From: Cerioporus squamosus
Lineage: Eukaryota; Basidiomycota; Agaricomycetes; Polyporales; Polyporaceae
Assembly: GCA_022592435.1 (NCBI GenBank)
Contig: JABYQS010000098.1
Location: forward strand, 86,547-150,546
DNA length: 64,000 nt
Reading direction: 5' to 3'
The notes under the pieces were generated by a model. That model was not told the DNA's origin and ran no database searches. It saw nothing but the letters and a program-made list of their open reading frames with translations. Within the stretch, counting starts at the first letter, position 1. Every line of letters begins with the position of its first letter. The position numbers and the translations under genes were made by a program. Shown here in pieces: positions 35,632-48,016 of the stretch.

Positions 35632-37872
35632 TCAATAGTCAAGGTACTCGAACTGCTTAAGGCGGTCGACTCTCTCGATGTTCCACAATGTGCCCTCAAA
35701 TCTGCGCGTCATGGCGTATCCAGAGACGAGCCGCTGCACCCTGCGCAGCTTTGGGCACCAGTGATTCCACGGAATCAGGATGTTGCGCATCTCCTCCTCA
35801 ATCAAGTCCAAGAGGGAGGCGCCAGAAGAATCCGAGACCGCGGGACGAGGGGGGGAGGGGGTCCTGGGGTCCCTTAATGCACTTCTGGATGTCCATCTGT
35901 GCAAGCCATGCAGAGGCTCACGAAGGGCATTCATGACCTCCATACACATAAATCCACATGTATGAACACTATGAAGGCTTCTAATCGTGTATAAGACACT
36001 ATGGGACATGTATGACCCTTGTCGATCCCCTGGGAAGTAGCTTACTGGCGTCTACAGTGCCATATCGGGAGTTGGGTGCACGACAACTTGTCAGGCCTGT
36101 AACCCAAAGACAAGCCAGGTTCATGGAGTCGACTCACTCTACTAGTTGAGATGTTGCCTAGGAACTGTATCAAGAGCCGTTGAGTACTCATGAAGGTTTG
36201 TCATCCCACTTTGGAAGACATTGTCTCAAGACATACGGAAAACATACCATATATGGTGAATTCCCACGGTGGGAGGGAGGAGGGGGGTCCCTGGATACTG
36301 CTTAATGCACTTTCATGACCCCCGGTCTGATATTATATTAGCGCCTCCCTCTTGATCAAGTCCCACGTATTCTCGAAGAGGTGGGTCGGATGTTCAGGGG
36401 TGTACACACCGTTCGGTGGAAGCTTATACATCTCGAGGGTATGCAGCTGTGGCATATCGACAAGGACCTCGGCACCTAGGTTGTCGAGATAGTTCTGCGA
36501 GCAGCACGAAGTCAGAAAAGGACAGATGAAAGCAGGGACGTGCACATACCTGGCCAGGGCCATTCTCGCCATAGACAAGCTTGAGGCGGTGAAGCTGCTT
36601 GAAGTGCTGCGAGATCACAAGCACGATCTCAGCATCCCAGGCCTTGACTTCGAACACGAGCACCTCGAGCCCCGGACGCGCGAGCGCAATGAGCTTGAGT
36701 GCTTCGATAGTTCCATGCGTGTTAAGCCCACACTTGAGCACTCCCAGCGCCTTGACATCGCGGTAAGTAGCAACGAACTGCGCAGTATCCAACGGAGCCG
36801 CGAAGGACTGCAGGTCCGCAGACAGCTTCTAAGAATCTATGGTGACATCGGATGGGGCGAACACCGGCGCAGAGATCGTCTTCAGGCTACGCGCCCGCGA
36901 GCAGAACTTATACAAGCTCTGACTGTGGTAGTCTTCCTCGCCGCCCCAACGCTGAGACTCGCGAGCGGTGATCGTGCGTTACTGCAGGACGTAAAGATGC
37001 TCCAGCATGGGAGGGGCAACCCATCCGCGATCCTGCGCACCAAACGAGTCGAACACATAGCGGAAGATGTCCGTGGACGAGTCAACCTTGGGTGTCCGAA
37101 GGTTCGTTGCGGTAGCAAGGGTGAGGGCCTGAGTGAAAGGACCATGGAAGACGGGTGGCGGGTTCCCCTGTTGTTGCACCAAGAGCGCGAGCACGGCAGG
37201 ATTAACCTGATCCTGATAACCCGCTCTGTCCCCGCGATGCACGCCGATCATCGAGAGTTCGGTGATGGGGAGAGTCTTGTTGTCGAAGCCATCCGCAGCG
37301 TCGCCGTTCACGATGCAACTGATGAGGTCCAGGGAGCGCAACCGGGCAAGGCCGTGAATGAGGCGGAAGTGGTTCCTGGTAAGGGTCATGTTCTTGAGGA
37401 CGAGGGCTGAGAGGTTGGTGAACGTCTCTATGCGCACCCATAAGACATCCTGCACTTGCTGTGGCGTGAAGAGTAAATACCTACCCGAAGAGAGCAAGGC
37501 TCGTCTCCCGACAGGGGTATGTCCTTCAAGGACCGTGACAGAGGGCCAGGCGTAGTTATCGAGGATAGCGGCATTCTGCTCGGGGGTTCTGTTCGAAGGG
37601 ACGCCACCTATGCCCAGCACCAGAGACCGGACGTGGCCCGGCATCTCTGCGTCCGTCTTCCACACGTCAAGGTTGTTCGCCGCATACGACTCCTTCTCCC
37701 AGATGAGGTCACGGTGGAGGGCGCACGTCGTGAGGCTGCAGAACTTGCGCGAGGCAACGCTCAGACTGTGCAAGTCGCTCGACTTCGGCACCTGCTTGAA
37801 AATCTCGAGCCATATCTCCTCCGGCACCTTCTCGCCCGCTGATAGGCTAGTGTTCTCCACTGCTGTGAGAGT
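35632..37872 (-). pseudogene. F-box protein gene split by a transposon insertion
   Basis: The coding exon beginning at 37872 (after a 63-nt intron, 37873-37935) has an F-box, VPEEIWLEIFKQVPKSSDLH, followed by SLSVASRKFCSLTTCALHRD. A leucine-rich region follows (VLVFEV, LHRLKLVYG, LHTLEMYKL). The final exon stops being coding at ENTWDLI, where a 546-bp element begins (35809-36354). Coding resumes beyond the element in the same frame as EEEMRNILIPWNHWCPKLRR and ends at QFEYLDY. Removing the element and one 8-bp repeat leaves one continuous frame. An in-frame TAG at 36829-36831 also occurs unless a very short intron removes it. The first exon upstream of 37936 was not resolved. Confidence 0.75.
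35809..36354. mobile_element. hAT-like non-autonomous element
   Basis: The 546-bp element has perfect 14-bp terminal inverted repeats CAAGAGGGAGGCGC (35809-35822 and, inverted, 36341-36354). It is flanked by a perfect 8-bp direct repeat ATCAAGTC (35801-35808 and 36355-36362). An 8-bp duplication and short CA-initiated inverted repeats are hallmarks of the hAT superfamily. There is no transposase inside. Two internal G/C-homopolymer segments resemble each other (near 35847 and 36270). Confidence 0.85.
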
Positions 37873-37935
37873 CTGATTAATCAACAGCGAAGTCAGCGGG
37901 AAGAGCGAATACGAACACGCAGGGGTTGAACTCAC

Positions 37936-38972
37936 TTGTCCCGGAGCTGGGCAGGATGATGTGGCAGAGAAAGAGGAGGAGGATCGAGAGGCCCCTAAAA
38001 ATGGGGACGAACAAACTTCCCGGTGCTAGGAGGAGGAAGCCTGAGAATTGAGTTCCAACCTGCAAAAAATGCAGGACATCTCCAGCCACACGTCGTCATG
38101 CGAGCGTAGGCTAAGGTATGGCGACATACTTATCGGAACGGCATGCCGAACATACGCTGCGGGGGACAGCGCGTTGAACGAACTGGGGAGGAGGAGGACG
38201 AGCCTGAGAGGTACTATCCTGTCCAGAGCCCGGGTGGCAGCTCACTAAGTAGTCACTTGCAGGCTCGCCCTCCGGGGTTCTTGAAAAGGCGGTACTGAGT
38301 TCGAGGACCAGAACGGATGAAATGTGTGCGTAGGAGGCTGAGCTGACAGTTCCAAGAGATTAGCATGGGCGCCATACGCTTGGCTCAACGGTTGAATTAC
38401 CGTCCGCGCAGCAGCGTGTAGTAATTACAATGGGCATTACAACGCCCGGGTTTCCCAGGCGGCGGGCGTTGCAACGCCCTGGCTTCGTGCCAAAAGCCGA
38501 TTTCCCAGGTCTCTGTGAACGAAAAAAAATCAGTTTTCGAGAGTTGTATTCAGTACACGCCCCCGCATAGTGTACTGCCGTTCGCAGGCAGGAATCATAG
38601 GAGACCGCGAGGGCCTCCGAAGGGCTCCTCCGCTGTCTCGAACACGCCACACTAGAACAGGCGCCAGGAGGCAGTGGTGCAATCTGGCGTTATCGTGACG
38701 AGCGCCTCTGTGGATATCTAATCTGCTGGCGCTATCGGCCCCACTTGCCGCCAGGCACGTCATGCCACGTCCCGTAATCCCGACGGTCCCGCGAGTGCCT
38801 CGGCAAAACAGTCCCTGCTTGCCGCAAGCCCGCAACTCTAAACTCTGGACCTCGATCGCGATCCACCCCGCACCACGCAGATTTCCCCCAAATTAATTTC
38901 GCGCCCTGCTCGAAGGCCAGCACCCGCCTCTCTCGCTCAGTACACTCGCGTTCACAAGTAACTCTTCGTGCG
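37936..38972. other. Intergenic with short palindromic repeats
   Basis: It may contain the unresolved 5' exon of the broken F-box gene. No other gene is visible. Two related 16-bp palindromes lie at 38432-38479. Confidence 0.45.
38432..38479. repeat. Pair of 16-bp palindromes
   Basis: 38464-38479 is the perfect palindrome GGGCGTTGCAACGCCC. 38432-38447 is a near copy, GGGCATTACAACGCCC. They are 16 bp apart. Confidence 0.7.
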
Positions 38973-39493
38973 ATGGCAAACTCGGTCAGTTTGCGAGTGC
39001 GCTTGCTCCGCATGGGCCTACTCACACTCCTCTGTAGATTAATTTCATCGACGGCGTGCTGTTTGGGCCCGATGGCCTTCCCCGCCTCCAGTCCGTGCCC
39101 ATCCAGGGCTTCGCCATGGGCCGCGGCGTCGAGGTGCCCCATCTCACGTCGGTCTTCCGTACACCTGCGCCCACGGACTACCTCGTGGTCAAAATGCAGC
39201 GCTCCGACACAACGTTCGTCGTCCACTTCCCCATCCAGCCTCGTCCTTCGCGCCACATTCGCCGCACGAATGTGCTCATCTGCCGCGCCGTGGGGGCCTT
39301 TGAGAGGTATGCCAATTGTGCGCAAACCGACTTTGCGCTTGCCGGCATCGCCGCAGGATTGTGAGTGATTCCATCCATCACTCCTCGCTGTGTCGAACAT
39401 ACTTAACCCTCCCCCAGTGCGCTTGTGTATTGCCGAGACCACGCGCCGGATGAGAGACAGTCGGAGGAGGTGGTGATTCGGGAAGCGGCATAG
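38973..39493 (+). CDS. Small conserved-looking protein of unknown function
   Basis: Three exons, 38973-38984, 39038-39360 and 39418-39493, with matching phases, 136 aa. The sequence looks beta-rich and structured, with motifs FIDGVLFGPDGLPRLQSVPI, GFAMGRGVEVPHLTSVFR and TTFVVHFPIQPRPSRHIRR. Introns of 53 and 57 nt have GTCAGT and GTGAGT donors. I do not recognise the family. Confidence 0.65.
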
Positions 39494-40466
39494 ATGCTGG
39501 GGCAGTGTGTGTCTTCGTGCGGAGTCCATTGTGAGTACTCTCCCAAACGCGAACTTCATTGCCCCACGATCTCTACCACAGCGCGTTGGCGCACTGCAAG
39601 GATCACCCGGTGCAGGACAGAACAAATGACGAGGTTAACGTCCACGAAACTAAAACTGCGGCGTGCAAGTGACACACCTCCCACTCGTTTAGAATGCCAT
39701 GTAGCGATCCTATGTTGAACATCAGCATGAATGTAATGAATGAACAGCACGTCCTCGCCTCACTTGTCTCTGATGTGAACAAGGTCGCCCTCGTCTGTGA
39801 TCGCCGCGAGGTCCTCATAGCCCTCTCGAGCTTGTTTACTAGCTGCAAGCGTGGCAATCTCATTCCTTCAATCTGGAACTCGCCGAGGGAACCAAACGCG
39901 CTGCAGGTGCCGCCATTATGACATTCTCGCCTCTGGATAGGCCACCTGTACCGAGGTGAGCACTTCGTCCAATCACTCGGTGCCTGCTGTCCCACCACAC
40001 GTCCCAAGGGACCATCTCCGACATGCACCTTGGTGTTCAGTCCTTCTTGCACTTTGTCTGCCCACGCAAGGCCCAGCGCGCATCAGTACCATCACCCAGA
40101 AACCCGCGAGCTGAAGTCGTACCTCCCTGCACCGCGAGCACCATCAGTCCATCGTTGTGCCGCTTTCGGCCGCGCTGGTTCTCTGCAACGCGTCGGCCTG
40201 AGTCATAAGGACACCGGACAGACAGCACCTGGTTTCCTAGCTAGCGATGGCTGATTTGCTTACAATACAATGTGTCGCGAACTGTGTTCGGACCCGCTCC
40301 ACTCGTCCGAGCCTTTTTCGCAATCGCATGGGCAATCCATGTTGTCTTCAGAAGCACAGGCCTTAGTACATTCAGTCACAAATAGAACCCACCTCCTCGC
40401 CTTCCTGCCGGATAACATGGCACTATGAGCTCACTCGTAATCCTACATACTTATCTACTACTGCCT
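39494..40466. other. Intergenic, no supported gene
   Basis: Open frames on both strands (for example a 149-codon minus-strand frame near 39.6-40.05 kb) lack coding bias or motifs. Confidence 0.4.
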
Positions 40467-41084
40467 TCAGATCTCATCGAACAGCGCCGGGTCTTCAATC
40501 GGCACAGGGTTGGCCGGGTCGGCTGGGTCTTCCCATTGGGGCTTGCGTTCGAACGTGAAGTTCGCGATGTCAATCCCGTAGAAGTCGCGCATCTCAGTCT
40601 GCAATCTGCAGGCGATCAGCAAGCCAAACAAAGTCATTCTTCAGCGGGAGATGGGCTACTGACTTGCGCTGCAGGCTGAACGTCAAGGTCGCTTGAGGGG
40701 ATCGCTCGCACTGCAGAGCATTAGGTCGTTAGCAGGCGAGTAATAATCTCAACGTACCGGGTTAAAGCATAGCACCTTCTGGCCGTTGGGAAGCAGTTTG
40801 AAACGGCTCGGTGGGCGCAGGGTGCCTCGCAGCGTCTCGTGCCGCTCGAACCCGAGGGCGGTCATCATCTGGGCATCGTTAGTCCCAGCCAAGTCCGCAG
40901 CCTCACGCACATTACATTTGCAAATTCTTCATACGTTATCTCCGCTCTATCGTCCTCGCATTCTGCGCAAACCGATGCGGCGACCTGGGAGCACCCCGGT
41001 CAGGTACGATCTCCTCCCTACGTCCCCAAGCTGACGCACTAGGTATTGCTTCCACGTCACTTTGACGGTCCAGTGCGACGGCAT
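40467..41084 (-). CDS. Small protein of unknown function
   Basis: Four exons, 41084-41040, 40868-40758, 40710-40664 and 40605-40467, with matching phases, 113 aa. The N-terminus is MPSHWTVKVTWKQYL. Then come MMTALGFERHETLRGTLRPP, KLLPNGQKVLCFNP and a C-terminal WEDPADPANPVPIEDPALF. Its size, basic N-terminus and compact domain would suit a small organellar or ribosome-associated protein, but I cannot place it in a family. The first intron (171 nt) is long for this locus and may hide another exon. Confidence 0.6.
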
Positions 41085-41551
41085 GGTTGGTTTCACGGCG
41101 TCGTGGTCGATGGCGTTCGGTCGTCGGGTAAGATGGAGCGAGGACGAGGACGAGCAGCGAGGTGAGGAACGCAGAGAGCGAGGCAGAGATGTGCAGAGAC
41201 TTGATGCTCACTGCGCGCGCCAGGCTTAATGGGTGGGAAATCCGAGATCGTCGGGGCGGGGGTGGCAGTGCCAAGCGCTTGAGGCAAACTCACGTGGGGT
41301 GGCTGTGACCAGGCATGCGTCCGGAGATCTGAGCGTCGCATGCGGTGGCTGTGCCCAGGCACACGTCCGGATATATGAGCCACTTTGCTGCTCGCCGCTC
41401 GCTGCTCGTCGGCCGCCCCGGCTGTCAGGCTATTATCATAGAGCGAACTGTGAACATGTCATCGTGAGGACTCTGAACATGCATTCCACGTACCGCCAGC
41501 ATAGTGCGACAGCGGTCCACCCTGCAAGTTGCCTAATGGCCCACGTCGCGT

Positions 41552-41995
41552 CTAAGAACAAGTTGTGTTCATCTCCCAGTTGTTCACATTGTGGCGGGAC
41601 GCACCGCCTGCCCAACCGGAACTGCTCCCGCCCGTCTTCAATGTGTACGTGCATGTCGAGAGTCCCTTGTGGTTGTCTCTGTAATCAGCCAAGTTCTCTC
41701 TAAGGAGTAGCGGCGCGGCCGCGGCCGCGAGTACCTCCGCCGGATTCACTTTGTTGACCTCGAGGGTTGTCTTCCTCGTTGGCCCTCGATCCTCTCCGGT
41801 ATGGTTCGTTTCTCCGTCCTGCCCATCGTTGGGCTGGGCCACAACATCTTTGATCCCTGCACTTCCGTTAGGTTGGCTTTCCAACCCTGTGCATCGAGCC
41901 ACCTTGCCTGTGAATGCGCCGGACAGTGCGGCCGACGGCACCGTGTAGCTCATCTGCGCGTTGTTTGCCACAGCACCGAGACACTGTGAAATCAC
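41552..41995 (-). CDS. Hypothetical frame, weak
   Basis: A 147-codon frame including a poly-Ala tract over a GCGGCCGCGGCCGC stretch, followed by TYTLKTGGSSSGWAGGASRH. There is no family, no intron support and no neighbour logic. It may be chance or a decayed element next to the transposase. Confidence 0.2.
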   Translation of the reverse strand: MISQCLGAVANNAQMSYTVPSAALSGAFTGKVARCTGLESQPNGSAGIKDVVAQPNDGQDGETNHTGEDRGPTRKTTLEVNKVNPAEVLAAAAAPLLLRENLADYRDNHKGLSTCTYTLKTGGSSSGWAGGASRHNVNNWEMNTTCS

Positions 41996-42276
41996 CAGTT
42001 GTTACATCAGGAGCCTAACAGTATCTACGTCTTATGTAGTATGCGGGCATTGCACATTACCCTATTGTTTTGGGCAGCTGAGATCATATCTAACTAGTAC
42101 CCGCGGCGTCTGCAGGCTTGGGGATACCAAGATCCTGTTGAATCATCAGTACCTGCCAGCTTCATGCCAGCACTGGTACTTGCCTCGAAAGCCCGGCCCT
42201 CCGCATGCCGACACCCTGTGAACATGTCAGTCGGGTGACATTCATCTCAGACAGCTGTATCTACCTCTTGAATGCG

Positions 42277-45200
42277 CTACGGAAATGTTTTCACGGCGTG
42301 CTGATAAAGACGACGGAGCCGAACGAATTGCCTGCCGGGCGATTAGCGCAACATCACACCCGAAAGGCCAGATCCTCACCTCCGAGCGTAGGCTGCGGAA
42401 CTGAGGTTCCCCGCCGCCTTGCGCTCCTCGGCGCGCTTCTGCCACAGCTGCATGTCGTGCCTGTAAGCTTTAGTGGTGTGGAACATCTCCTCGCGCTCCG
42501 TGTCCACCTCCTCGGACCATCGGGTGACGAGCGCGCTGTAACGGAACCAATGCACGCGTAGACCTGTTGTGCGATGTTAGTTTGACCATGTAGTGTTCGT
42601 CGGTGTGTACTTACTCTCTAACATGAACGTCTTGATCTCGCCGTTTGCCTCCTTGCCGATGAAGGAAAAGTCGCCCCAGATCCAGGAGGGCTGCCGAGCG
42701 CTGTTGCCGAGCATTTGCTCCTCCGTGATGATCGTGAAGGCCTTCATGTCTTTCCTCAAGAGTGGCTGGAACTCTTTGTCGTCTGGAGACATGCCGAGGA
42801 CGAGGAGTATGGCGCGGATGTCGTTGTATCGCTTCGCGGCGCATTCCATGATCTGTTTCTTCTTGTTCAGTCGTTTGTCCATCGGGGCATTGAAGGTCGT
42901 GCCAGAGCCGTGTTTCCTCCTGTCCTCGAGGGTCGCATATGTCGTGATGTGCACGCGCACAGCGTCGAGGGCGAAGCCTTCGCATAGTTGCCGTTCGTAC
43001 TGGACCGCCTGCGACATCGCGGGATGGCGTAACACTAAGTCGTCAAAGTCGGAGGGCAGCCGTAGCACCGTGTCTTCCAGTTGGGCGTGCATGGTCGCCC
43101 GTACTCCGGCGGCGGCAGTGTTGCGCTTGCGCTTCTTCGGTTGAGACGCTGATGGTGTGGGCAGCATCTGCGTGGACACGGGTGTCTCGGCAGGCATCTC
43201 GCCGCCCTCCGTCTCCACAGGCATCTCGGCGCCGTGCGTGTCGAACTGGGTAGCAGCTATCAGCAGTGGCTGATAAGTATGTTGCCGGGACATGAGTGGC
43301 ACGAGCACGTACAGTCTTCATCTGTCTCAGCGATGCCGACTGAAGGGGACGTCTCAGCTCCACCGTCCAGTGTTTGCGCGACGAGGGGGGCCCGACGAGG
43401 GAAGCTGGAGGGCAGGTTGTCACTTTGAACGTCCCGGAGTGCTTGATTGATCGCTGGTTGCAGGTACAGGTCATATCGCTCTTGAGCATCCTTCGCGCGA
43501 GCCGTCAACTCTTCGATCTCGGCCGACAGCGCGCTGCGATCGGCTTCTTTGCCCATGAACGCGTCAATCTTTGCAGCCAGGGTCGCGCTGTGCGATCATT
43601 AAGTCGCGGGTGACGGTGCCTCTCGTTTGGGGCTTACCGATGTCCCTCGAGGTCGATGCAATCATGGATAAGGCCCGCCAGTCCCGCGCTCTGATGGTCT
43701 CCTTTAGTCGAGTTTTCCTGAGCGAGTTGCGCTTGAATCTGCTTCGACGTGAGGCCTGCACGAATGTCAGCGGGGGCAGCTCATCAGTCCAAGGCCGACA
43801 CCTACTCACCTACTTCCTTCGGCATCTCATAAGGACTGACAAGGTCGGCGTGTTGGGTTATGTCCACCACACACCGCTTCCATTCAGCCTTGGTGGCCTT
43901 CCATTCGTCCAAGGTTCCCTTGCCGCATTCGCTGATGACCGAGTTTTCGAGAGTCTTGAGATACTCGCTGAGTTCCTCGAGGTGCTCTTCAGCCTTCGGC
44001 AGCTTGCTGAGGAGGAAGGACACTGAAACAAGGTCAGCGTGGGGAGTGCACAGCAAGAGAGGGTGCGCACCCATCCGGTGCATCTTCCGAACGTTCTGGT
44101 CGTAGAACAGATCGTTGAGCACATCGTGCCGATGTCCGGCTGACATCTCCTTCGTCCGGCGGGACATGGCCGAGATGACGCCCCAGAGTCGCTCGCAGGT
44201 CTCACCGTCGTCGATGCACGCGCACGGAAGGTGGTGCATAGAGAACTTCTCCCGGCAGCCTTGCGTGTGCATGGACAGGTGGTACTTGCCTACGCCGGCG
44301 ATGATGTCGGGGAAATCGGTCGATACGATCGACTCGAGGTCCTTGATCATGTCCGGCGTGAACTCCTCGTCGATTCGGATCTTGAATCGTATGATGTACT
44401 GACACATGATATCGTAGATCATGACCCAGAGCGGCAAGTGTAGGTAGGGCTGCAGGGCTGATACGACCGCAAAGTCCACGTAGGCGAATCTGATGGTAAC
44501 CTTAGACATGTTCGGCGGCGACGACCCGGTCTACATACCTCTCTCCGAAGTGTAAGTCAACGACCCCGCCCGGCAGCGTGAATCCATGGCGACACAATAC
44601 CGCCACGATGCCACTGACTTGGCCCTTGTATTTGCCGTAGTCCATCGCACCGAAGTTCGCGCATGTTGAGGTCTATATTGCATGTCAGTTGGGGCACGCC
44701 AACTTGGGTAAGATGCTGAACGTACCTCCTTCTGCTTGGGAGGTTTCTGGCCGACCTTTTTGAGGAACTTAGCCATGTCGTCTTTGTGCACGAAGTATCC
44801 CGCGCCCTTCGTGAACGGGAAGTCATTAGCGTCGGTCTTCTTCCATTTCAGGTTGAAGTGGAAGTTGCCGTCGAAGGTCACGCGGAGAGCGTCGACATGC
44901 CTGGGTGACGGTCAGCATGATGGACATCATGAGTACAGAGTACACATTCGACGTACAAGTATCGCTTGGCGCGCTCCCAATAGTTTTCCCGCGTGTTCAC
45001 GTTGGGTCGAGGACAGGCTGGACATTCAACAGCGAGGGAACGAGGTTCGAGGCCGCGAGACGGGGACACGCCTTGTCGACGGCAGAGGCGGACGAAAGAG
45101 TACTGACGGATGGAGTGGCTGAACTCCCGGTTGCGATCCTGCGGGCACTGTGAGCTATGGGGCGATGTGGGAACGCCAACGGTCATACCTTCACTTGGTC

Positions 45201-46255
45201 GGTAATGACCCCATCCGTCATGCGCTTGAGGTGTTCGAGATAGTCGTGGATATTCACCTGTGCTTGCAGACTCAGATTGTGGAACGTCTCGAGGGCATTG
45301 AGTGTCGTGGCTGTCTCCGGTGTATCCCAGGTCGCCGGCCAGAGCCCCGCGGCAAGGAGCTGTGCGGGGTCGGGGAGAGCATTCTCGCAGATGCAGAATA
45401 CGAATGGCATGTCGACGAGGCCGTGTTCATGGAGTACCGTGATAATGCGGGTGCGAGACTGGGGATCCGGAGTTCCATCATCGTGCTTCAATATCTTCGG
45501 ACAACACCCGCTGCCGTGTCCGAGGTATACGACATTGCCCAAGTCCGCGGTGCTCACCTTCTCCCAGCACTCGTCTTCCGGGGACCAGCGGCGGATCCTA
45601 TCGAATGGTCGAGCACGATGGTCTTGAAGGACGCACGCGCGGCATGCCGTCGCCGACATCGGGCAGTCCTGGCACTGGAACAGAGTGCGCAAGATGGGTT
45701 CTTCGTCGGCGAGAACCTTGTTGCAAACCGGGCAGTTGTCCATTCCGGCGGGGGGAGCCTCACGTTCGTCCAGATAACCTTGCACATTTGCCGCATGGTT
45801 GTCGAGGAAGTCCCCCATTACGACGGACGGCTGGCGGTCGTCATGTCCAAGATGTTCCGAAAAATATGTCGGATGGTACGTACCAGGTGTCTATCTTTCG
45901 CGGGAGCCTTGCTCCCCGGGGGGGGCGTTTCTCCCTGGTACTGTCCTTCATACTCGTCTCCTTCGTCCGGGGCATCCTCGACGTAGGGCTGAACGTACGG
46001 CTTTGAGAGCCCCGGCACGCTGATGGGAGTCCCGCCACCGCTGGCGTGCAGATGCGCATCGCTGGCATCCCCTTGCTGCGTCGACGAAGGTGCAGGGTCC
46101 GTGAGCTTCACCTTTTTGCTCAGGTTATAGCGCGAGCGAGCGGCCCCTGACGGCGGGGAAGACGCTGCATCTCCTTGCAGAGACTTTCTGCGCGGCGAGC
46201 GAAGCTTGGCTTTAACATTCTTCACTGCGCGCCCGAGGGACGATAAGCCACCCAT
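42277..46255 (-). CDS. KDZ-family transposase with CxC2 cysteine cluster
   Basis: About ten or more exons, ATG at 46255 (MGGLSSLGRAVK), TAG at 42277-42279. After a basic disordered N-terminus comes the CxC2 cluster (NCPVCNKVL, LFQCQDCPMSATACRACVLQ, DHRARPFDRIRRW). The catalytic core has VTFDGNFHFNLKWKK, STCANFGAMD, CRHGFTLPGGVVDLHFGE, VMIYDIMCQY, GKYHLSMHTQGCREKFS and CERLWGVIS. The Asp of FDGNF, the Asp of YDIMCQ and the Glu of CERLW are the likely DDE triad (inference). A C-terminal helical region and basic tail follow. These are hallmarks of Kyakuja-Dileera-Zisupton DNA transposases, abundant in agaricomycetes. No frame break was seen in the exons I joined, so it may be functional. Confidence 0.9.
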
Positions 46256-48016
46256 GTCCGCCAGGCGCGGGTCAATGAGGGAAAGCAGGAAAGGTGGTCG
46301 GTGGCAAAAAATTCGCAGGAGGATGAATTTTGTATACAGGGGTCTCTAAGCGCGAGTCAGCCAGCCGCCCACCAATCATTGAATAGGGCTGTCCAACAGC
46401 AGTGGTCCACTGCCTCTGAAGATGAAACCGACGAACACTAGGTAGGATGATACTAAGTAAATACATGCACGACGTGAGGTACACTACATCGGTGCGCGGC
46501 ATACGTTGGTCGCATTGCGGCAACCTGAGCTTGAGGATGTGGGGCGTACTCGCCAGCAGGCTTGAAGTGCTCAAGCGCGATTAGTCGTGCGGCTCGTCGG
46601 TGAACGCATCGAGTGCCAACTTACCTACAATCATGTCCTCATACTCGAGATGATTCACATATAGTGACATCCGACGTAGGTGGCCGGGAAACCTGCTCGC
46701 ACTTTGCCAAACACTCTGCACGGGGGCCATCCTCCAAGCGTTTCGTCTGTTCGATTTCGGGCGGCGTCGTGCTGTCACTAAGCATCGAGGGCAGATATGA
46801 GTTCGGCAGTTTGTGTGTCAAAGTGACCTCGACCTTACCGTTGACTTCTCCCCGGCGTACCCTGCCCACATAACCCTTCGATATATCTCCTCTCTCCTGA
46901 TATCCTCCATGGACGACGTCCGCGCCGGTTCCAGTACAACCAGAAGTCTGCCATTCGGGGTGCATGGACGTTCGGTCTTGACTTGCGAAGGTTAATCATT
47001 GGCACAGCGATGCTTGTCAGGACCTCTCAACGAGCTGCATATGCAGGTCGGAGAGGTGCCTTATCGCAGAACCCGGCGAGAATGCAGCTTTAGGAGCCGG
47101 CATTCTCAAGCGCGGGCGTGCTCTTGCAGCGTCGATGGGGGCCTTGCACAGGTTCTGGGGTGGGCTTGATGTGAGCTCAACGGGGTGTGAGAGGTCGAGT
47201 GGCGTACACGGTGAGAGTCAGAGGGAGAGTGAAGAGCGACATAGCGAGGATGAGGAAGCGTGTCGAGAGGAGGTGCAAGAGGTCGGCACGCTGGGGAAAT
47301 GGTGGACGGCATGCTGGCGAAATGGTGGACGGCACAGCAGGAAGTGGACTTAGCAATTTTCGTCCGGCGTCGCTTGCGCGGGGGGATAACAAGCGGAGTA
47401 TTCCCAGTCTCTTACCCAGGCAGTACAGATTGGCGGCGATGTCGTAATGTGGGGTATTCGGAGATTCAATGTACGATTTGCCTCCGTCTACTCCATATCG
47501 ATCGGCGATTGAAAGAGATGTCCCACGCCGCCCGAAAAGGTACGCGGAAGCAAAGAGCCAGCCAATGGCCGCGGGACACGGAGACACGTGATGGGAAAGT
47601 TGTGCACTAAACAACCCGTCCACTCATCCTATGCTACCATCCCGCTCGTTCCTGGACCTCTCACCTCGCTCACTCATCACAAAGTACTCGACGGCGCCTT
47701 CATCAAGACCGAGGACAACACCCGCTGAGAGTCGTGCCCGGCTATTAAAGCTCGCCGATTCTCGCGGTCTAGACGACACCTTGCGCGTGCGTACGGCTCT
47801 ATAGCCTACAGCATTGCAAGTCTTCAAGAATTCCGCGAGGATTTAAGACGATAGGACTCCCGCATAGGCCCCTGGTTGGTCAACATCGCGCCTGGTCGCC
47901 CGCCCACGGTTCGCTGCCCGAGGTCGACACAGTCCGCACTCCGCACATGTGCGTCGTTCCGGTCTGGCCATCGCGCCCGGGCTCCTGCTATTCTGACCAA
48001 CGCGTGTAGATTCCCC
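46256..48016. promoter_or_regulatory. Divergent region between KDZ transposase and the plus-strand gene array
   Basis: 1.76 kb without a supported gene. A minus-strand frame around 46.64-46.97 kb (GEVNGKVEVTLTHKL and onward) could be a fragment of a former gene. A short duplication of GAAATGGTGGACGGCA occurs near 47.30-47.34 kb. Confidence 0.4.

Noticed and set aside
36333..36578. An apparent C-terminus KREALI for the F-box gene
   Set aside because: It arises by reading into the inserted hAT-like element; the real continuation is at 35632-35800.
41708..41735. GC-only NotI-like tract as a possible regulatory or structural element
   Set aside because: A short GC repeat within a weak poly-Ala frame; nothing beyond composition supports it.
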